A stretch of DNA of 64,000 nucleotides from Rapana venosa (GCA_028751875.1 CM054153.1:22045730-22109729); one strand, 5' to 3'; positions 14,401-25,247 are shown, numbered from the stretch's first letter. The notes: generated by a model not told the origin, from the letters alone. Made by a program: numbers and translations.

Positions 14401-17124
14401 AATTTGTGCCAACTGATACATTATGTAGACAGCAGATCATGAGGGGGGGCAGGATAGCCTAGTGGTTAGAACCTTGCGCTTGCAATCTGACAACCCGGGT
14501 TCGATTCCAGTTCAAAGGGATATTTTCCCCTGGAGTTAACATCAGTGCAGACTCCACTCTCCCCAAAAGTCCTTCGGATGAGACTATAAACCGAGGTCCC
14601 GTGTGCGAACGCACGCAGAACATCTTGCGCACATGTGAACAAAACTACATACACATGGGGACTGGATGTAAAAAAGCACATAAGTGCTTAATCCATTATC
14701 CTCAATATAAAAGAATAAAATAAAATAAATAAAATGAAGTCTTGCCAGTTTCAAAGCTGTGAAGGCCACAAGCAGAAACACAGTACAAATAAAAGTTCAC
14801 ATACATTGCCTTAAAATAAATTGGCGACAGGTAAGAGTGCTGTCACAATTTATCTGAAGTGCAGCTCTGAAAGTGACATCTGTAAAATAATGATAAAATC
14901 TAAGTAGGAAAGAGGGAGTGGAAAGGAAACTTGCACACACACAAAAAAAATACAGTGTGCACAATGCGCAGGCATATGTGCAGGCACACACGCGCACACA
15001 CACAATACACAACACACCACACATACACACACACAGCAAAACCACCACCATGCTAGATAAAACAAAAAGTCTCAAAGAAAGCAACTTTACTTACTGTTGG
15101 GGCTGACGAAGGAGGTTCAGCTGGCTGCAAAAGAATTTCAAACAACTTGTTTAAATATTGTAGTGAAGGACAATGGGTTTTTAAAAAACTGAAATAACTT
15201 CATTATCCCAAATTTTCAGTGTCAAAAGTTAATGGTTTCATAACTGCAACAATTAAAGAAGTACCATACAGCTATGAGACATCAGTTCATCTGGACTGGA
15301 GTAATTTGATTACACACATACACACAAACATGACGCTTTTCAGAAGAATACTTTGGCCATTGTGTGACAGTAGGAACAGATGACAAAATTTACAAAACCG
15401 CATACACATGGGGACTGAATGTAAAAAAGCACACAAGTGTTTATTCCATTATCCTTGATATAAAAGAATGAATAAATAAACACATGTATACACAGAGAGA
15501 AATATGTCACCCTTCTTATGACAATTCAGTTTAAGGACCCCAGATCAAGGATTATGGTGGATCCCCATGAAATTTTATAATCTACAAATAATGCAAACCA
15601 TGGACAGGCCTTCAGCGCCAGGACTCTTATCAAAGTTCTTAATTAAAGCATTGACGTTAGGGGCAACAGCAAAGTGAGAGGCTGTATGATCAGTGGCTTT
15701 CCCTCTCATGGAATTCCACTTTACAGCTTAGTCTTTAGTGATCGACTATGACTGGAAGGCTCGACTTGCAGTCCTTATGTGCTGCAGCCCTGGGGGCTAC
15801 TTGGCCTTTGGAGATCATCTCCAACGCCGACTGTCCTTATGCCTACTTGGCCGAGAGAGTGGGGATGTGCAAGGCATCTCCACTGTAATAAAATTTCTGC
15901 CCAATTTTTTAAATGTTCAGCATCTGCATCCTCTGCTGTTCTGGAGGTCATGGTTGAATACTACGGACAAACATATAAAGGCCAGGGCTAATTCATTATA
16001 GTTGATAAGGAGGAGGGTGGCAGAATGTAAAGACGTTCACCTGCCAACAAGTAAACCATGAGGTTCTGGGTTTGATTCCCAGCATCACCCTTTCTTCCCA
16101 GTTTGACGGAAAAAAATCAAAGTGAATGTCAAAAGTTCTTCAGATGAGTCTATAAATCAAGGCCCCGTGTGCAACTTGCGCACACATTAAAAATTTGTTT
16201 GGCCTTTCAGAAGAGTGGGCCACTGGTAGGAACAGATGACAATTTCGAAAACACATGTGCATATGTCATATTTAAACACAGTCCCTGAAGTCAAAATGCA
16301 GCTACCTAAATGGTGGGGGGAGGGGGGGGGGGAAAGAATGGTCGCACATGCAAAAACCTCACCATTGTTGAACCATGGGGGCTCTAGCTGAGAAACAGAA
16401 AAACAAATTTCAACCAACCACTAATGTTGAAACGCAACTCCTTTTTCTCTGGTTCTTTCTTATGTCAATGCCACTTGTTTCTGTGGAATGCCTCAGATCC
16501 CTTCTTCAACATTTACTTCTACACATACCAGATATGCGATCCTGATTCAATTTTAATGTGCTCCATAAAAAATCTAGTCGAAGTCAACCATTCAAAAAGA
16601 ACCACTTTTTGTTTTTTTACAAGTCTACATGGACAAGAATCATAATAGTAACATCAATCTATGATTCTCCCTCCCTCCCTCTCTCTGCTTGTGACTTTGT
16701 AGGAGGTCTGCACAATGGTCTCAGCCGACACACTAACTTCAGAGCAGCTCATTTTGCTGTACAGACTGCATGCTGGGTATGTTTTTATTTCCATAACCCA
16801 CCAAAAGCCAACATAAATTACAGGATCTCTAATTACATATTTAATCTTATATAAGGGAGTTAAGGGACTGGTAGGTACACTTCAAGTTGACCTGGAAAAA
16901 AGTGGTTTTTTTAACTCTTCTACTACCAAGTTCCGTTTCTCTTACTTACCACTGCATACCAAGTATTTTCTGCAGTGTCCTTCAGTTTTACACCTACTGA
17001 CTTTAAAAAATCATAAAAAATCAGAAAGAAGATGTATTTGCATGAAATTTTCTGTGCTTGTGTACTTTTGAATAAAGAAAATAAAATTTGTCATTTGACT
17101 CCTGTGTGCTTTGTGGTTGTTGAG

Positions 17125-17155
<31 letters not shown>

Positions 17156-20100
17156 GACTATGGTGGTTATTCAATTATATATATAATTATGACTATTTCA
17201 AAGGGTAAAGGATCACAGAAATGAAGTAAAATGAAAGCAGACATACAACCATGCATAATAAGTAAAATGGTTTCAGTAATGTTAGTAAAATATGCGAACA
17301 CACTCACAAACAAGTATACAGGCTGACGAACAGACAAACAAAAAATAACAAACTCAGTAAGTTGAAAGTTAGTTCAAATTTATTTGAACTTACTTTATGT
17401 ACAGCTGGATATGGGGTGGGGAGGCAGTCTCATACACTCTATTTGGGATGGAGATCAGGCCACAGTCAATTTTGTAATCCAGGAGGGTGTGGTAGCGGCG
17501 GAAACAGGGTTCAATGCACATGGGAACACGGCAGTCCATGCACATGTAGGATGTCTGGTGTCGTTTCACACTTCTGTTTGAACACACCTGACAGTCAGGA
17601 TTTGACCTCCTTCCACTGGGCAGCTTGTTGGGGTTGAGTCCTATGAAGTGTCTGTCCAACAGATGGGCAGAGGGGTCCAGTGCAGGTCGGCGAAAGGCAC
17701 GGGTTTTCCTCAGGTACCCTTCCAGCAGACCGTGGATGATGGCCAGGCGAAACCTGTCTGTCTTGCAGCTGTTCCCTGCCCTGGGGTTGAACTCCTTCCA
17801 GATCACTTTGGCATTGGAGACACTTCCAGGAGGTTGCACAAAAATTTTTTTTTCCACCACTTGAGGCAGCGATGCATATTCATGGAGTAGGACATCTGCT
17901 GGTCGGAGAGGTCCACACCCACCCCCCATGAACTGGGTGTACAGCTGGATGGCCTTAGGGTGGTTCACTGTCCTCACATGATCAGGGTGGAATTTTGATC
18001 TTACTTTCTTTTCATATGTAGTCCCATTGTGCACTGAGGTCAAAACCCTGACTGTCCGACGGTCCTCCCAGGTGATGTAGGTCAGGTTGTTTTCCTTGTG
18101 CACAGACGACGGATCTCCTTTTTTCAGCTTCACAAATTTTCACAACACTAGGCAACCCTCTCCTGTCTTTCCTCAATGTGCCACATGCACCAGTCTGGTT
18201 TTCTGCCAGAGCACTGAACAACTGTGGGCTAGTAAAAAAGTTGTCACAATAAATGTGGTGACCTTTGTCCATCAAGGAATGCACAAGTTGAAAACAACCT
18301 GATAGCCGATCCCATGTGCAGTTGAAACCTCTGTTTTGGCGACCTTGGCTGGTGGAGGCTGGGGGTCCTCTGAAGAAGTTGAGGGCTGGGGCTCTCCTGA
18401 AGAAGTTGAGGGCTGGGCAGCTGCTTCTTTTCCAGTGTACAACTTCCAGTTGTACACGTACGATGTTTTGGCATCGGCCAGAGTCCACACCTTGATGCCC
18501 CACTTGTGAGGCTTTGAAGGGATATACTGGAGTAGCTTGGTCCTCCCCTTGAAAGGCACCAGGGTTTCATCTATACTTACTTCTCTGTGGGGGTAGTACA
18601 CTCTCTGCCAGTTGGAAAGAAGCAGAGAGGATATTTTTTCTATCTTGTGGCCTGGGTTGTTTTGGGCCTGTGGATCGTTGTTGTCAGCAATGTGGAGAAA
18701 AGTAAGCAGATTCAAAAATCTGTTGCATGACATAATACTCCTGAATCCCCCCAAGTCGATGAGATGATCAGTACTCCAGTACATTTCGTAACTTCGAAGC
18801 CTCACAAGTCCAATGTACAAAGTCATTGCCAGGAAAGCTTTCATTTCACTGGCATCAGTGTCTTGCCAAGCGCGGAAGTTCGAATGTTTGGGAAGTGCGT
18901 CCACACCCCCCTTCTTCTCAATCACCTCCTTGTAATATTTGTTCGTCTCTGTCACAAGCACTTCGATCACTTCCTCGTTGAAAAATAAGGAAAAAATGTC
19001 GTATTCACTACAGTTTTTTTCAACGTTTCTGGGCCACAATTTTCACTGAAATCCATCAGCCAGTCACAGTCATACGCCCCCTCAGCAGGATCGATCGTTA
19101 CGCTGCCACGGTCGTCTTCCTCATCACTCGAATCGGAGAAAACACCACGATCGATTTCACCTTGAAGCTCTCTTATCTTTGATGCAGCTTCTACGTCCTT
19201 TTTTATACGAATTCTTTCGGCTTCTGCCACTTCTTCAAGCGTAAAACCTTGGAACACATCGTCATCGCTATTGCCATCTTGGAGGAGCTCTCTCAAAAAA
19301 TCGTCGCTCGTCGACATCGTCGAAAAAATTTTAAAATCCTGAGAAAAATCGCTCAACTGACGCAGAAATTACAAATGGCGGAAGAGGACGCTTTCCTTAA
19401 GCTCACTGCGCATGTTCCGAGTGTTAAAGGGTGTGAGATCATAGAGTAAAAATAGCGCAAAGGGAGACACCGGGTTTCCCCAGGTATTCGGCGGGTACAC
19501 CCGCCCGTGGCTTAGTGGAACAAGTAGTAAGCGGGCGGGTCAACCCGCCGGCGGTAGTAGAAGAGTTAATATAAAATAAAATAAAAATTTTAAATCCCCA
19601 ACCTTAATTCACCAGATTCAAAGTTCAAACCCACAAGTTCATGGACCCTCATGACAGTCTTGACCACTAAACTATAGCAACTGCATCATTTGATATATGA
19701 TCAAAATGTTCCCATCTTCAGTAGACTTTCAACTTCTTAGATCAAATGAAACTCCTTAGCCAGATCTCAATACCTTCCTTTTTCCAATGTTCAACAAACA
19801 CACATGTTCTTGTGTAAATGGAAACAGCAAAGAATCATAAACACATACAACAAAGGCCAATGACTTACCCGGCTGGTGGTCTTGATGACAAGGTGGACGG
19901 TCAGTCCATGTTTGATGCCATGCTGGCCCAAGCTGTCAGGGTCCTTCAGGATCTTGCCGGCAAAGATCAGGCATAGCTGCTCTAGAGGCGACCCAAACTG
20001 TCTGGCAACTTCTTCTTTCAACTGGAAAAAATAATAAAATACATTCAAATGAAAATCAAACAACAAAAATTAACCTGCCCAAAAAAAAAAGTTTTAAACT

Positions 20101-23100
20101 TCCCTGCAAAAATTTAAGCCTTCACTATCATTTCCTGTACTACCAGAGTTCCTAGCCACACTAGTAGTAGTAGTACTTAGTACTGTCACTGTGTCAAGTC
20201 TGTTCTTGAGGACAATATATATATATATATAATGGGGGACAAGATAGCTCAGTGGTCGGAGCACTCGCTTTCCGCCAACCAACTAATTCATTTAGCTTTG
20301 GGACATTCCATTATGTAATGCAATTTATTTCCACTTACACCGACTTTCTGTAGTTCCAAAGTCATGGTTGTATTTATTAGTAAATTATACTAGTACTAAA
20401 ATACTACTATGAGATAGTTCAGTGATTAGACTACTCCCTGATTTTACAGTGGGTTGGGTTTTTTCCCCTAGGTATCGCACATTAGATGTTTTTAACATGC
20501 TGATGCATCTTGAGTTTAAAAAAATAAACACTTCCCAGTTTGAACACTACTGAGGACATACACGCTCTCACACACACACACGTATGCATTTCACTATTAG
20601 ATATTACATACTGCGCATCTACAGTGCTCAGGGAAACATACAAATACTTTACAAAATTTCCAGGCACTCATAGATTCTTATGATTAATCACACAAAAGAA
20701 ACACACACACAGACACACGCACACACACATACACACACACACAAATACACAATGTACACACATCGACAGTTTGACATTTTAATTTTATGTTTTGTTTTTT
20801 TACTCTAATTTTTTGTCTAAATCTAAGTGTGTATTTATGTATTTATTTTATTGTATTGTATTCTTTTATATAGAGTATAATGGAATAAGCACTTATGTGC
20901 TTTTTTATATCCAGTCCCCATGCGTATGCGGTTTTGTAAAATCTGTCATCTGTTCCCACTGGCACACAATGGCCTACTCTTATGAAAGGCGGAACAGGAT
21001 TTAATGTGTGCGCAAGATGTTCTGCGTGCGTTCACACATGGGGCCTTGGTTTATAGTCTTATCCGAAGGACTTTTGGGGAGAGTGGAATCTGCACTGATG
21101 TTAACTCCAGGGGAAAATATCCCCTTGAACGGGAGTCGAACCCGGGTCGTTAGATTGCGAGCGCAATGTTCTGACCACTAGGCTATCCCATCTCCAACAC
21201 ACGTGTGTGTGTATGTGTGTGTGTGTGTACTTTTGCAGTATATTTTTCTTGTTTGTTGGGGGGGGGGGGGAAGAGTTACTGTTTTATGTTTTGCTTTTTT
21301 TTGTTTTTTGTTTGTTTTTTTATAATTCTTTTATATTGAGGATAATGGAATAAGCACTTATGCGCTTTTTTTACATCCAGTCCCTGTCTGTATGAGAATT
21401 TGTACATTTGTCATCTGTTCCCACCGGCACACAATGGCCTACTCTTACGAAAAGCGGAACAGGATTTAACGTGTGCGCAAGATGTTCTGCATGCGTTTGT
21501 ACACGGGGCCTCAGTTTATAGTCTCATCCGAAAGACTTAAGGGGGTTTTGTGTGGTGTGTTTCAACCGTTTGGTTTTTTCTTTTCTTTTTTTAATTCTCT
21601 TTCAAGTCTGTTTCATTGTTATTGGTTATCTTAATAATGTAGTTAGTATTGATCAAGTTTTTGTTCCTAGATAGATGGCTTGATTTAAAAAAGAAAAAGA
21701 AAAATGCATTGCTTATTCAATGTACCATCTGGAAATAAAGTTTGACTTGACTTCACACACACACATGCACACACAATGCACGCATGCACATGCCTGCGCG
21801 TGCATGCGAATGCACACACAGTCACACACGCACGCATGCAATCACGCACACACACAAACACACACACCACTACTACAGCCACTACCCCTTTTTGTTTTAG
21901 CATGAATTTATTGCATGCTCTTAACTAGTGACTTTTTACTTTTTTCTAATTTTTATTGCTGCTTCTTCCAATGGATTCAAAACCAAATTAAGCTGAACAC
22001 TGTTGTCTTGCAAAATATCCACTCATCGTTTTCGTTAGTAGCAGTATCATTATCATTACTATTACCATGTAAAAGTAGCAAATAAAACTGTAGATTTACC
22101 TAACAGTGATGAAAACCATCGCGTATGATTCAGGAGATAGTGTATTTAAAAAACAATGAATGAGATTTGGCCTAGACTTATGTTTGACGTTATTGAGATG
22201 GGGGGTACTCAGAATGACAGTGGTGATGAAGAAATCATTTTGGGTCAATTTTTTACATTTTAAATATATTTTCGCTGTGAAATATGCTAACTAATTTGAG
22301 CTTGCCTCGAAGTAATCTACGATATATATACTGTCATTGGGTAGACTATCAGGAATATTCATGTAGTAGTTTCTGAGTAAGAGGGATATGAACATAGCAG
22401 TGGTACATAAGAATTTTATTCCCGGCATATAGGGTGCACTTGCACAGGGCAGTTAAGAGGTTAACTTCAAGTACTAAGATTTCCAAGATCTGCATTAACT
22501 CTGTGTTCAATACCAGCTCAAAAAAAAATGAAATAAAATAATAAATTTGCTATATCATAGTATATGGGAGGCCCAGCACAAAAATTACAAATTACAGGTC
22601 TGTTGCAATAGTAATGAAAGCATGAACTTGATTCCCTGGTTCAAGCATGGACAGGCTATTTCTTTTTTTTCCCTTAACTGCTTGAAAGAGTCATATACAA
22701 TGTATGCAATTTAACTTTAGGTGGACTTTTTTTTAGGGGGGGGGAGGGGTGGAGGAGGAGGAGGAAGATTTTTTTTTTTTAAGTCTGGAGTTTATCAATA
22801 CAGGTACCACTTTATAGGTGGTTGAGAATCCAACAGAAAATCTTTCCCACCTTGATAACCGCTGGAGGAACGCCACAACGTGTTTTCTATACCTACACTA
22901 CACTCCTACTAATTTGCCTCATCTTATGTCAAAAATAAAACTTTGCCTACTCCAATGACGCATTTGATAGCCTACCGGCATACTAAACAGGTTCTCGCCT
23001 CATCTTTGATGTTTGATTTTTTTCACAGAGAAATGTGCACTTATATCTGTAAATGCGAACAAATAGTTTACCTCTTTGACGCTTGCATTAGTGTCAATTT

Positions 23101-23179
23101 CAATGTCATGCTTTTCTTTCGGTGTTTTGACCGTAATGGTCATTCTGTTTGCTTGGGAATCATCTCCGCTCTCTGCCAT
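1600..23179 (-). CDS. UBQLN: Ubiquilin, 5' eight exons (3' end off the left edge)
   Basis: Ubiquilins shuttle polyubiquitinated clients to the proteasome: the UBL binds the proteasome, STI1 repeats bind clients, and a C-terminal UBA binds ubiquitin. CDS exons in transcript order: 23072-23179, 19869-20021, 15095-15124, 11610-11747, 10216-10341, 6083-6133, 2740-2817, 1600-1723. All have GT donors and AG acceptors. The first seven end in phase 0 and the eighth in phase 1. They give 269 codons plus one base. The start is the ATG at 23179, opening [13 protein letters not shown]. Residues about 13-87 are the UBL ([18 protein letters not shown]). Exon 4 carries the linker with [12 protein letters not shown]. 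Exons 5-7 form the STI1 region ([48 protein letters not shown]). Exon 8 holds the conserved [20 protein letters not shown]. The second STI1 region and UBA must lie beyond position 1. No TATA box is seen upstream. Confidence 0.97.
1921..2395 (-). mobile_element. SINE-1, two overlapping partial copies
   Basis: Minus-strand copies of the commonest SINE of the window (called SINE-1 here). The 3' end near 1938-1965 has the ATCGAGGATAATGGAATAAGC signature, the core follows to about 2145, and then part of the core repeats to the tRNA-like head near 2390. A poly-G run (2287-2307) interrupts the second copy. A separate 3'-end scrap lies at 1865-1905. Confidence 0.75.
3628..3700. repeat. (GA)n microsatellite
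   Basis: About 73 bases of GA repeats with two single-base interruptions, in ubiquilin intron 6. Confidence 0.95.
3912..5451. mobile_element. Nonautonomous DNA-transposon-like element with inverted ends
   Basis: The left end AGGGTTCATACAGA and the right end TTTGTACGAACCCT are inverted relatives (11 of 14 bases match), and CATAAC flanks both sides (3906-3911 and 5453-5458, one base offset). Both subterminal regions carry a repeated TTTTAGGGCTTTTTA motif, once or twice at the left and several times at 5330-5435, in the same orientation. No transposase reading frame is visible in the 1.5 kb between, so it looks nonautonomous. It lies in ubiquilin intron 6. The superfamily is not determined. Confidence 0.55.
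4850..5030. repeat. Dispersed repeat, copy 2
   Basis: Same-orientation relative of 775-960, inside the inverted-end element. Confidence 0.6.
6622..7440. other. Noncoding ubiquilin intron 5 segment, possible old repeat
   Basis: No open frame of note. Near 6626-6680 a short tract shares TGCACCCTATATGC with the reverse complement of the repeat copies at 9649-10032 and 22068-22454, so it may be a diverged inverted relative. The rest is AT-rich and unclassified. Confidence 0.3.
8345..8415. repeat. Very long poly-G tract
   Basis: Seventy-one bases, all G except two T (26 G, T, 38 G, T, 5 G), in ubiquilin intron 5. Exact length is likely unreliable in any assembly. Confidence 0.9.
8420..9648. other. 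Noncoding intron sequence, no gene seen
   Basis: Largely unique, slightly CpG-richer than its surroundings around 8600-9160. Open frames are short and show no conserved motif. I see no exon here. Confidence 0.5.
9649..10032. repeat. Dispersed repeat, copy 1 of a 385-bp pair
   Basis: Nearly collinear with 22068-22454 with few substitutions and small indels. Both start at TGTAAAAGT and end near GGGTGCACTTGCAC. No coding potential. Both copies are in ubiquilin introns (4-side next to exon 5, and intron 1). Confidence 0.85.
10103..10160 (-). pseudogene. Degenerate partial duplicate of ubiquilin exon 5
   Basis: A 58-base segment matches 49 of 58 positions of exon 5 (10225-10282), same orientation, about 120 bases downstream in transcript order. 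It encodes a recognisable [11 protein letters not shown] but has no acceptor or donor of its own, so it is probably not spliced in. Confidence 0.8.
10850..11115 (+). mobile_element. SINE-1 copy (5' part of a composite)
   Basis: A tRNA-like head with a degenerate B box (CCCAGGATCGAGCC) is followed by the shared core AGTCCTTCAGATGAGACTAT and then a SINE-1 body to GATGACAATTT. A SINE-2 tail follows directly. Confidence 0.75.
11121..11275 (+). mobile_element. SINE-2 tail copy
   Basis: Carries the family signature CTCACCATTGGTGAACCTCC, then a CTAGCCAAGGAAC motif and an A-rich tail. It is joined to the SINE-1 copy before it. Confidence 0.7.
12060..12480 (-). mobile_element. SINE-4-like copy
   Basis: On the minus strand a head with a B-box-like GGGTTTGATCCC leads into the CTAGCACCCAGACCACC-related motif and the core GATGAGATGATAAACCGAGG. 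The left part (about 12070-12120) matches the repeat at 52480-52560. Confidence 0.6.
13027..13379 (+). mobile_element. SINE-1, full-length reference copy
   Basis: The best copy in the window. It has a tRNA-like head with A-box-like TAGCCTAGAGGTTAGA and B-box GGGTTCGATTCC, a core containing AGTCCTTCGGATGAGACTAT, a body containing AGAGTAGGCCATTGTGTGCC, and a 3' end GCACATAAGTGCTTATTCC then ATATAAAAGAA and a T-rich tract. About 350 bases. It lies in ubiquilin intron 3. Confidence 0.9.
14443..14735 (+). mobile_element. SINE-1 copy with internal deletion
   Basis: Intact head (TAGCCTAGTGGTTAGA, GGGTTCGATTCC) and core, then a jump from the body to the 3' end at about 14636. A-rich tail ending near 14735. 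Confidence 0.85.
15333..15478 (+). mobile_element. SINE-1 3' fragment
   Basis: Only the body after GGCCATTGTGTG and the 3' end are present, ending in AAAGAATGAATAAATA. Confidence 0.8.
16010..16405 (+). mobile_element. Composite SINE: distinct tRNA-like head, SINE-1 body, SINE-2 tail
   Basis: The head differs from SINE-1 (GGTTCTGGGTTTGATTCCC B box), the middle is SINE-1-like (CTTCAGATGAGTCTATAAA), and the end is the SINE-2 tail (CTCACCATTGTTGAACC then CTCTAGCTGAG). A short poly-G (16315-16332) interrupts the tail. Confidence 0.75.
16911..19569 (-). mobile_element. piggyBac-family DNA transposon with intact ends
   Basis: The 13-base left end CTCTTCTACTACC (16915-16927) is the perfect inverse of the right end GGTAGTAGAAGAG (19553-19565). 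Both are flanked by TTAA (16911-16914, 19566-19569), the target-site duplication of piggyBac elements. The body is 2651 bases. A transposase remnant lies on the minus strand inside, a (TTG)n microsatellite lies at 17126-17157, and a GC-rich subterminal segment (19480-19555) carries CGGGTACACCCG-type inverted motifs. It sits in ubiquilin intron 2 with transposase and host gene on the same strand. Confidence 0.92.
17390..19356 (-). pseudogene. Frameshifted piggyBac transposase
   Basis: piggyBac transposases excise and insert at TTAA with a DDE/DDD catalytic core. Reading begins at [14 protein letters not shown] (ATG near 19315, or MSDFSQDF at 19356) with an acidic N-terminus. A frame change at an A7 run near 19014-19020 leads into [19 protein letters not shown] and then [12 protein letters not shown], the first catalytic Asp. 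A Ser/Pro-rich insert with repeated QPSTSS follows. After another shift near 18290 comes [11 protein letters not shown] with the second Asp, a shift near 18125, and then a third-Asp segment VDLSDQQ readable only in yet another frame near 17915-17925. The C-terminal Cys-rich finger ([12 protein letters not shown], then [14 protein letters not shown]) closes the protein. At least five frame changes, several at homopolymers, make it inactive as assembled. Confidence 0.9.
20217..20290 (+). mobile_element. (TA)n plus SINE-3 head fragment
   Basis: A short TA run precedes a tRNA-like head, GATAGCTCAGTGGTCGGAGC, matching the SINE-3 copies at 24021-24267 and 36262. The rest of the SINE is absent. Confidence 0.6.
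20855..21195 (-). mobile_element. SINE-1, near full-length
   Basis: Minus-strand copy from the 3' end (near 20870) through body and core to the tRNA-like head with GAACCCGGG (B box complement) and CACTAGGCTATCC (A box complement). It lies in ubiquilin intron 1. Confidence 0.88.
21325..21545 (-). mobile_element. SINE-1, headless copy
   Basis: 3' end, body and the start of the core are present; the sequence breaks off at about 21540, before the tRNA-like head. Confidence 0.8.
22068..22454. repeat. Dispersed repeat, copy 2 of a 385-bp pair
   Basis: See 9649-10032. The right end here is followed by GCAGTTAAGAGGTTAAC, so a TTAA may have been the original target, but the left flank lacks a clear TTAA. 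Confidence 0.85.
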
Positions 23180-24020
23180 GTTCGATGTCCACTCAGCTCA
23201 GCTCAATGTTAGCTAACGGACTTGGGAATGCTGGGAAAAATAAGACCCAGTTCAGGGAGTGTCTATGTTACGAGAAGCCAGGAAGGGTAATGAACACGGA
23301 ATTACAACTTTTAAAAGAAAATAATTGATTTTGAAGACCTATATACTGCAAGATTATAAACAAATCATCTTAGATAATCTAATTATTCAATTCTATTCTA
23401 TTAATGTACAAAATGCAAATAAAGCAACAATACTAGGTTTCTTTTGCAATAACACCTCCCCTTGTCAGCCTTGATGGCTTCTCACCGCAGATAAGTTTCA
23501 GGTCCAAATCGCTATATTGGCTTACACCAAGTTCCCCTACAGCATTCACCAGCGCCATCAGTAATGATAACAAACATCTGCTGTCAAAGACCAGCTTTTA
23601 ACTCACAGTTTATACAAATTGGAAAAACTTCACCAAATTGAAAACCTTTATTAAAGAAAAACAACAAACAAGTACTAGTACCCCAGTACAGGTACACGAT
23701 AAATCTACAAGGGCTTGGGTTTTTTTCATAATGTTCATCTTTATTTATCTTATATATTTTTATATTGCTCTATTCCATCAAGCCCCAGAAAAGAAGTACA
23801 CAGCATTTTTATCTTTAAAAATATTTTAGATTTACCTGGGGATTTTCTAAGGCCAGAATAGCAGCTACTTCTGAGCAAAACTACTAAAGTTAAAATAAAT
23901 GTGACGGAGTGTATGAATGGACATTTTCAGGCATAACCCAGAACTCACAAAAATGTGTGAAATTAGATTTTTAAAGTACTAGTTAACATGGAAAAGATTC
24001 AAGATGGTCGATAGGATAAA

Positions 24021-24267
24021 AAGGTAAAGGAGTCCCATAACCTATAAGGTCGTAAGGGAGCGAGGCGTCAGAGACCTCACTTCTCTAGGGCCAGCAAATT
24101 GAGGGCGGCGCCCATCTCCTCTCCCTCGCTGCTTTACCTTCCCTGACCCTAAAGAGGGCAGATACCCATTTACAGCTGGGTGAACTGGGGGAACTGTACT
24201 GAAGCCAAGGCGCGAACTTGGCTGGGGGAAAGCGAGTGCTCCGACCACTGAGCTATCCCGTCCCCCC
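24021..24267 (-). mobile_element. SINE-3 copy
   Basis: On the minus strand the tRNA-like head GATAGCTCAGTGGTCGGAGC (A-box side) leads into a body containing GGGCGCCGCCCTC and CAGAGACC-type motifs, ending near AACCTATAGG and CTTTACC. Closely related to 32745-33035. Confidence 0.85.
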
Positions 24268-24469
24268 AAAAAATCGATAAAAAATTTTAATCTGCAAAAC
24301 TTCGAAACTCACATTTACCTTCATTTTGTATTTCTTTCTGAATTTCATTTCATCAGTAACAGTCCTCAGACCAAGTTAGCCAGGTTGGTCAACAATTTAC
24401 TTCAGGCTGATCTTTTAAAATCACCATGCAAGAGTCCCCTGTATGAAAGTCTCGGCAAGAGAGTTATTT

Positions 24470-24708
24470 ATTTATTTATTCCTTTTTTTCGAGAATAATG
24501 GAAAAGCACTCATGTACTTTTTTTACATCGAGTACCCGCGCGTATGCAGTTTTGTAAATTTTGTCATCCGTTCCTCCCGGCACACAATGGCCTACTCTTC
24601 CGTAAAACGGAACGGGTTTTAACGTATGCACAAGATGTTCTGCGTGCGTTCGTACACGAGACGTCGGTTGATAGTCTCATCCGAAGGACTTTTGGGGAGA
24701 GTGGAGTC
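24470..24708 (-). mobile_element. SINE-1, truncated where it meets an RTE fragment
   Basis: Runs from the 3' end through the core to GGGGAGAGTGGAGTCGG, then stops abruptly where LINE coding sequence begins. The tRNA-like head is missing. Confidence 0.8.
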
Positions 24709-24967
24709 GGAGATGAGATCCCTCAGAAGACTCCTTGGCATTTCATACATGGACCACATTACCAACGAAGAAGTCCGACAAACCATCACCCAACAAGTAA
24801 AGCACTACGAAGACCTGCTGACCACAGTCAAGAAAAGGAAGCTCAGATGGTATGAACATGTGACAAGATCAGATGGGCTCTCCAAGACCATACTGCAAGA
24901 AACAGTGCAGAGGAAGAGAAGGCGAGGTAGGCCGAAGAAGAAATGGGCAGACAACATCATGTTGTAT
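24709..24967 (+). mobile_element. RTE-like LINE C-terminal fragment
   Basis: The plus strand encodes RLLGISYMDHITNEEVRQ, then KKRKLRWYEHVTRSDGLSK and RGRPKKKWADNI. This is the stereotyped C-terminus of a very common molluscan RTE-type retrotransposon. It lies between two SINE-1 copies and has no promoter or start. Confidence 0.85.
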
Positions 24968-25247
24968 CCAGTTTTGTAAATTTTATTATCGGTCCCCACC
25001 AGCACACAATGGCCTACTCTTCCGAAACACGAAAAGGGTTTTAACGTGTGCGCAAGATGTTCTGCGTGCGTTCGCATACGGGACCTCGGTTTATAGACTC
25101 ATCTGCAGGACTTTGATGAGACTATGATGAGACGAGAGGAGTCAGCACTAATGTTAACTCCAGAGGAAAAACCCTCTTGAACGAGATTCGAGCCTGGGTC
25201 AGCAGATCATGAATGCCTCATTCTAACCACCAGGCTATCCCGTCCCC
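24968..25247 (-). mobile_element. SINE-1 copy
   Basis: Begins within the body (CAGTTTTGTAAATTT) and extends through the core to the tRNA-like head complement (CACCAGGCTATCCCGTCC) at about 25246. Confidence 0.8.

Noticed and set aside
20792..21004. 70-codon frame with [19 protein letters not shown]
   Set aside because: The same peptide recurs wherever SINE-1 lies on the minus strand; it is SINE antisense.
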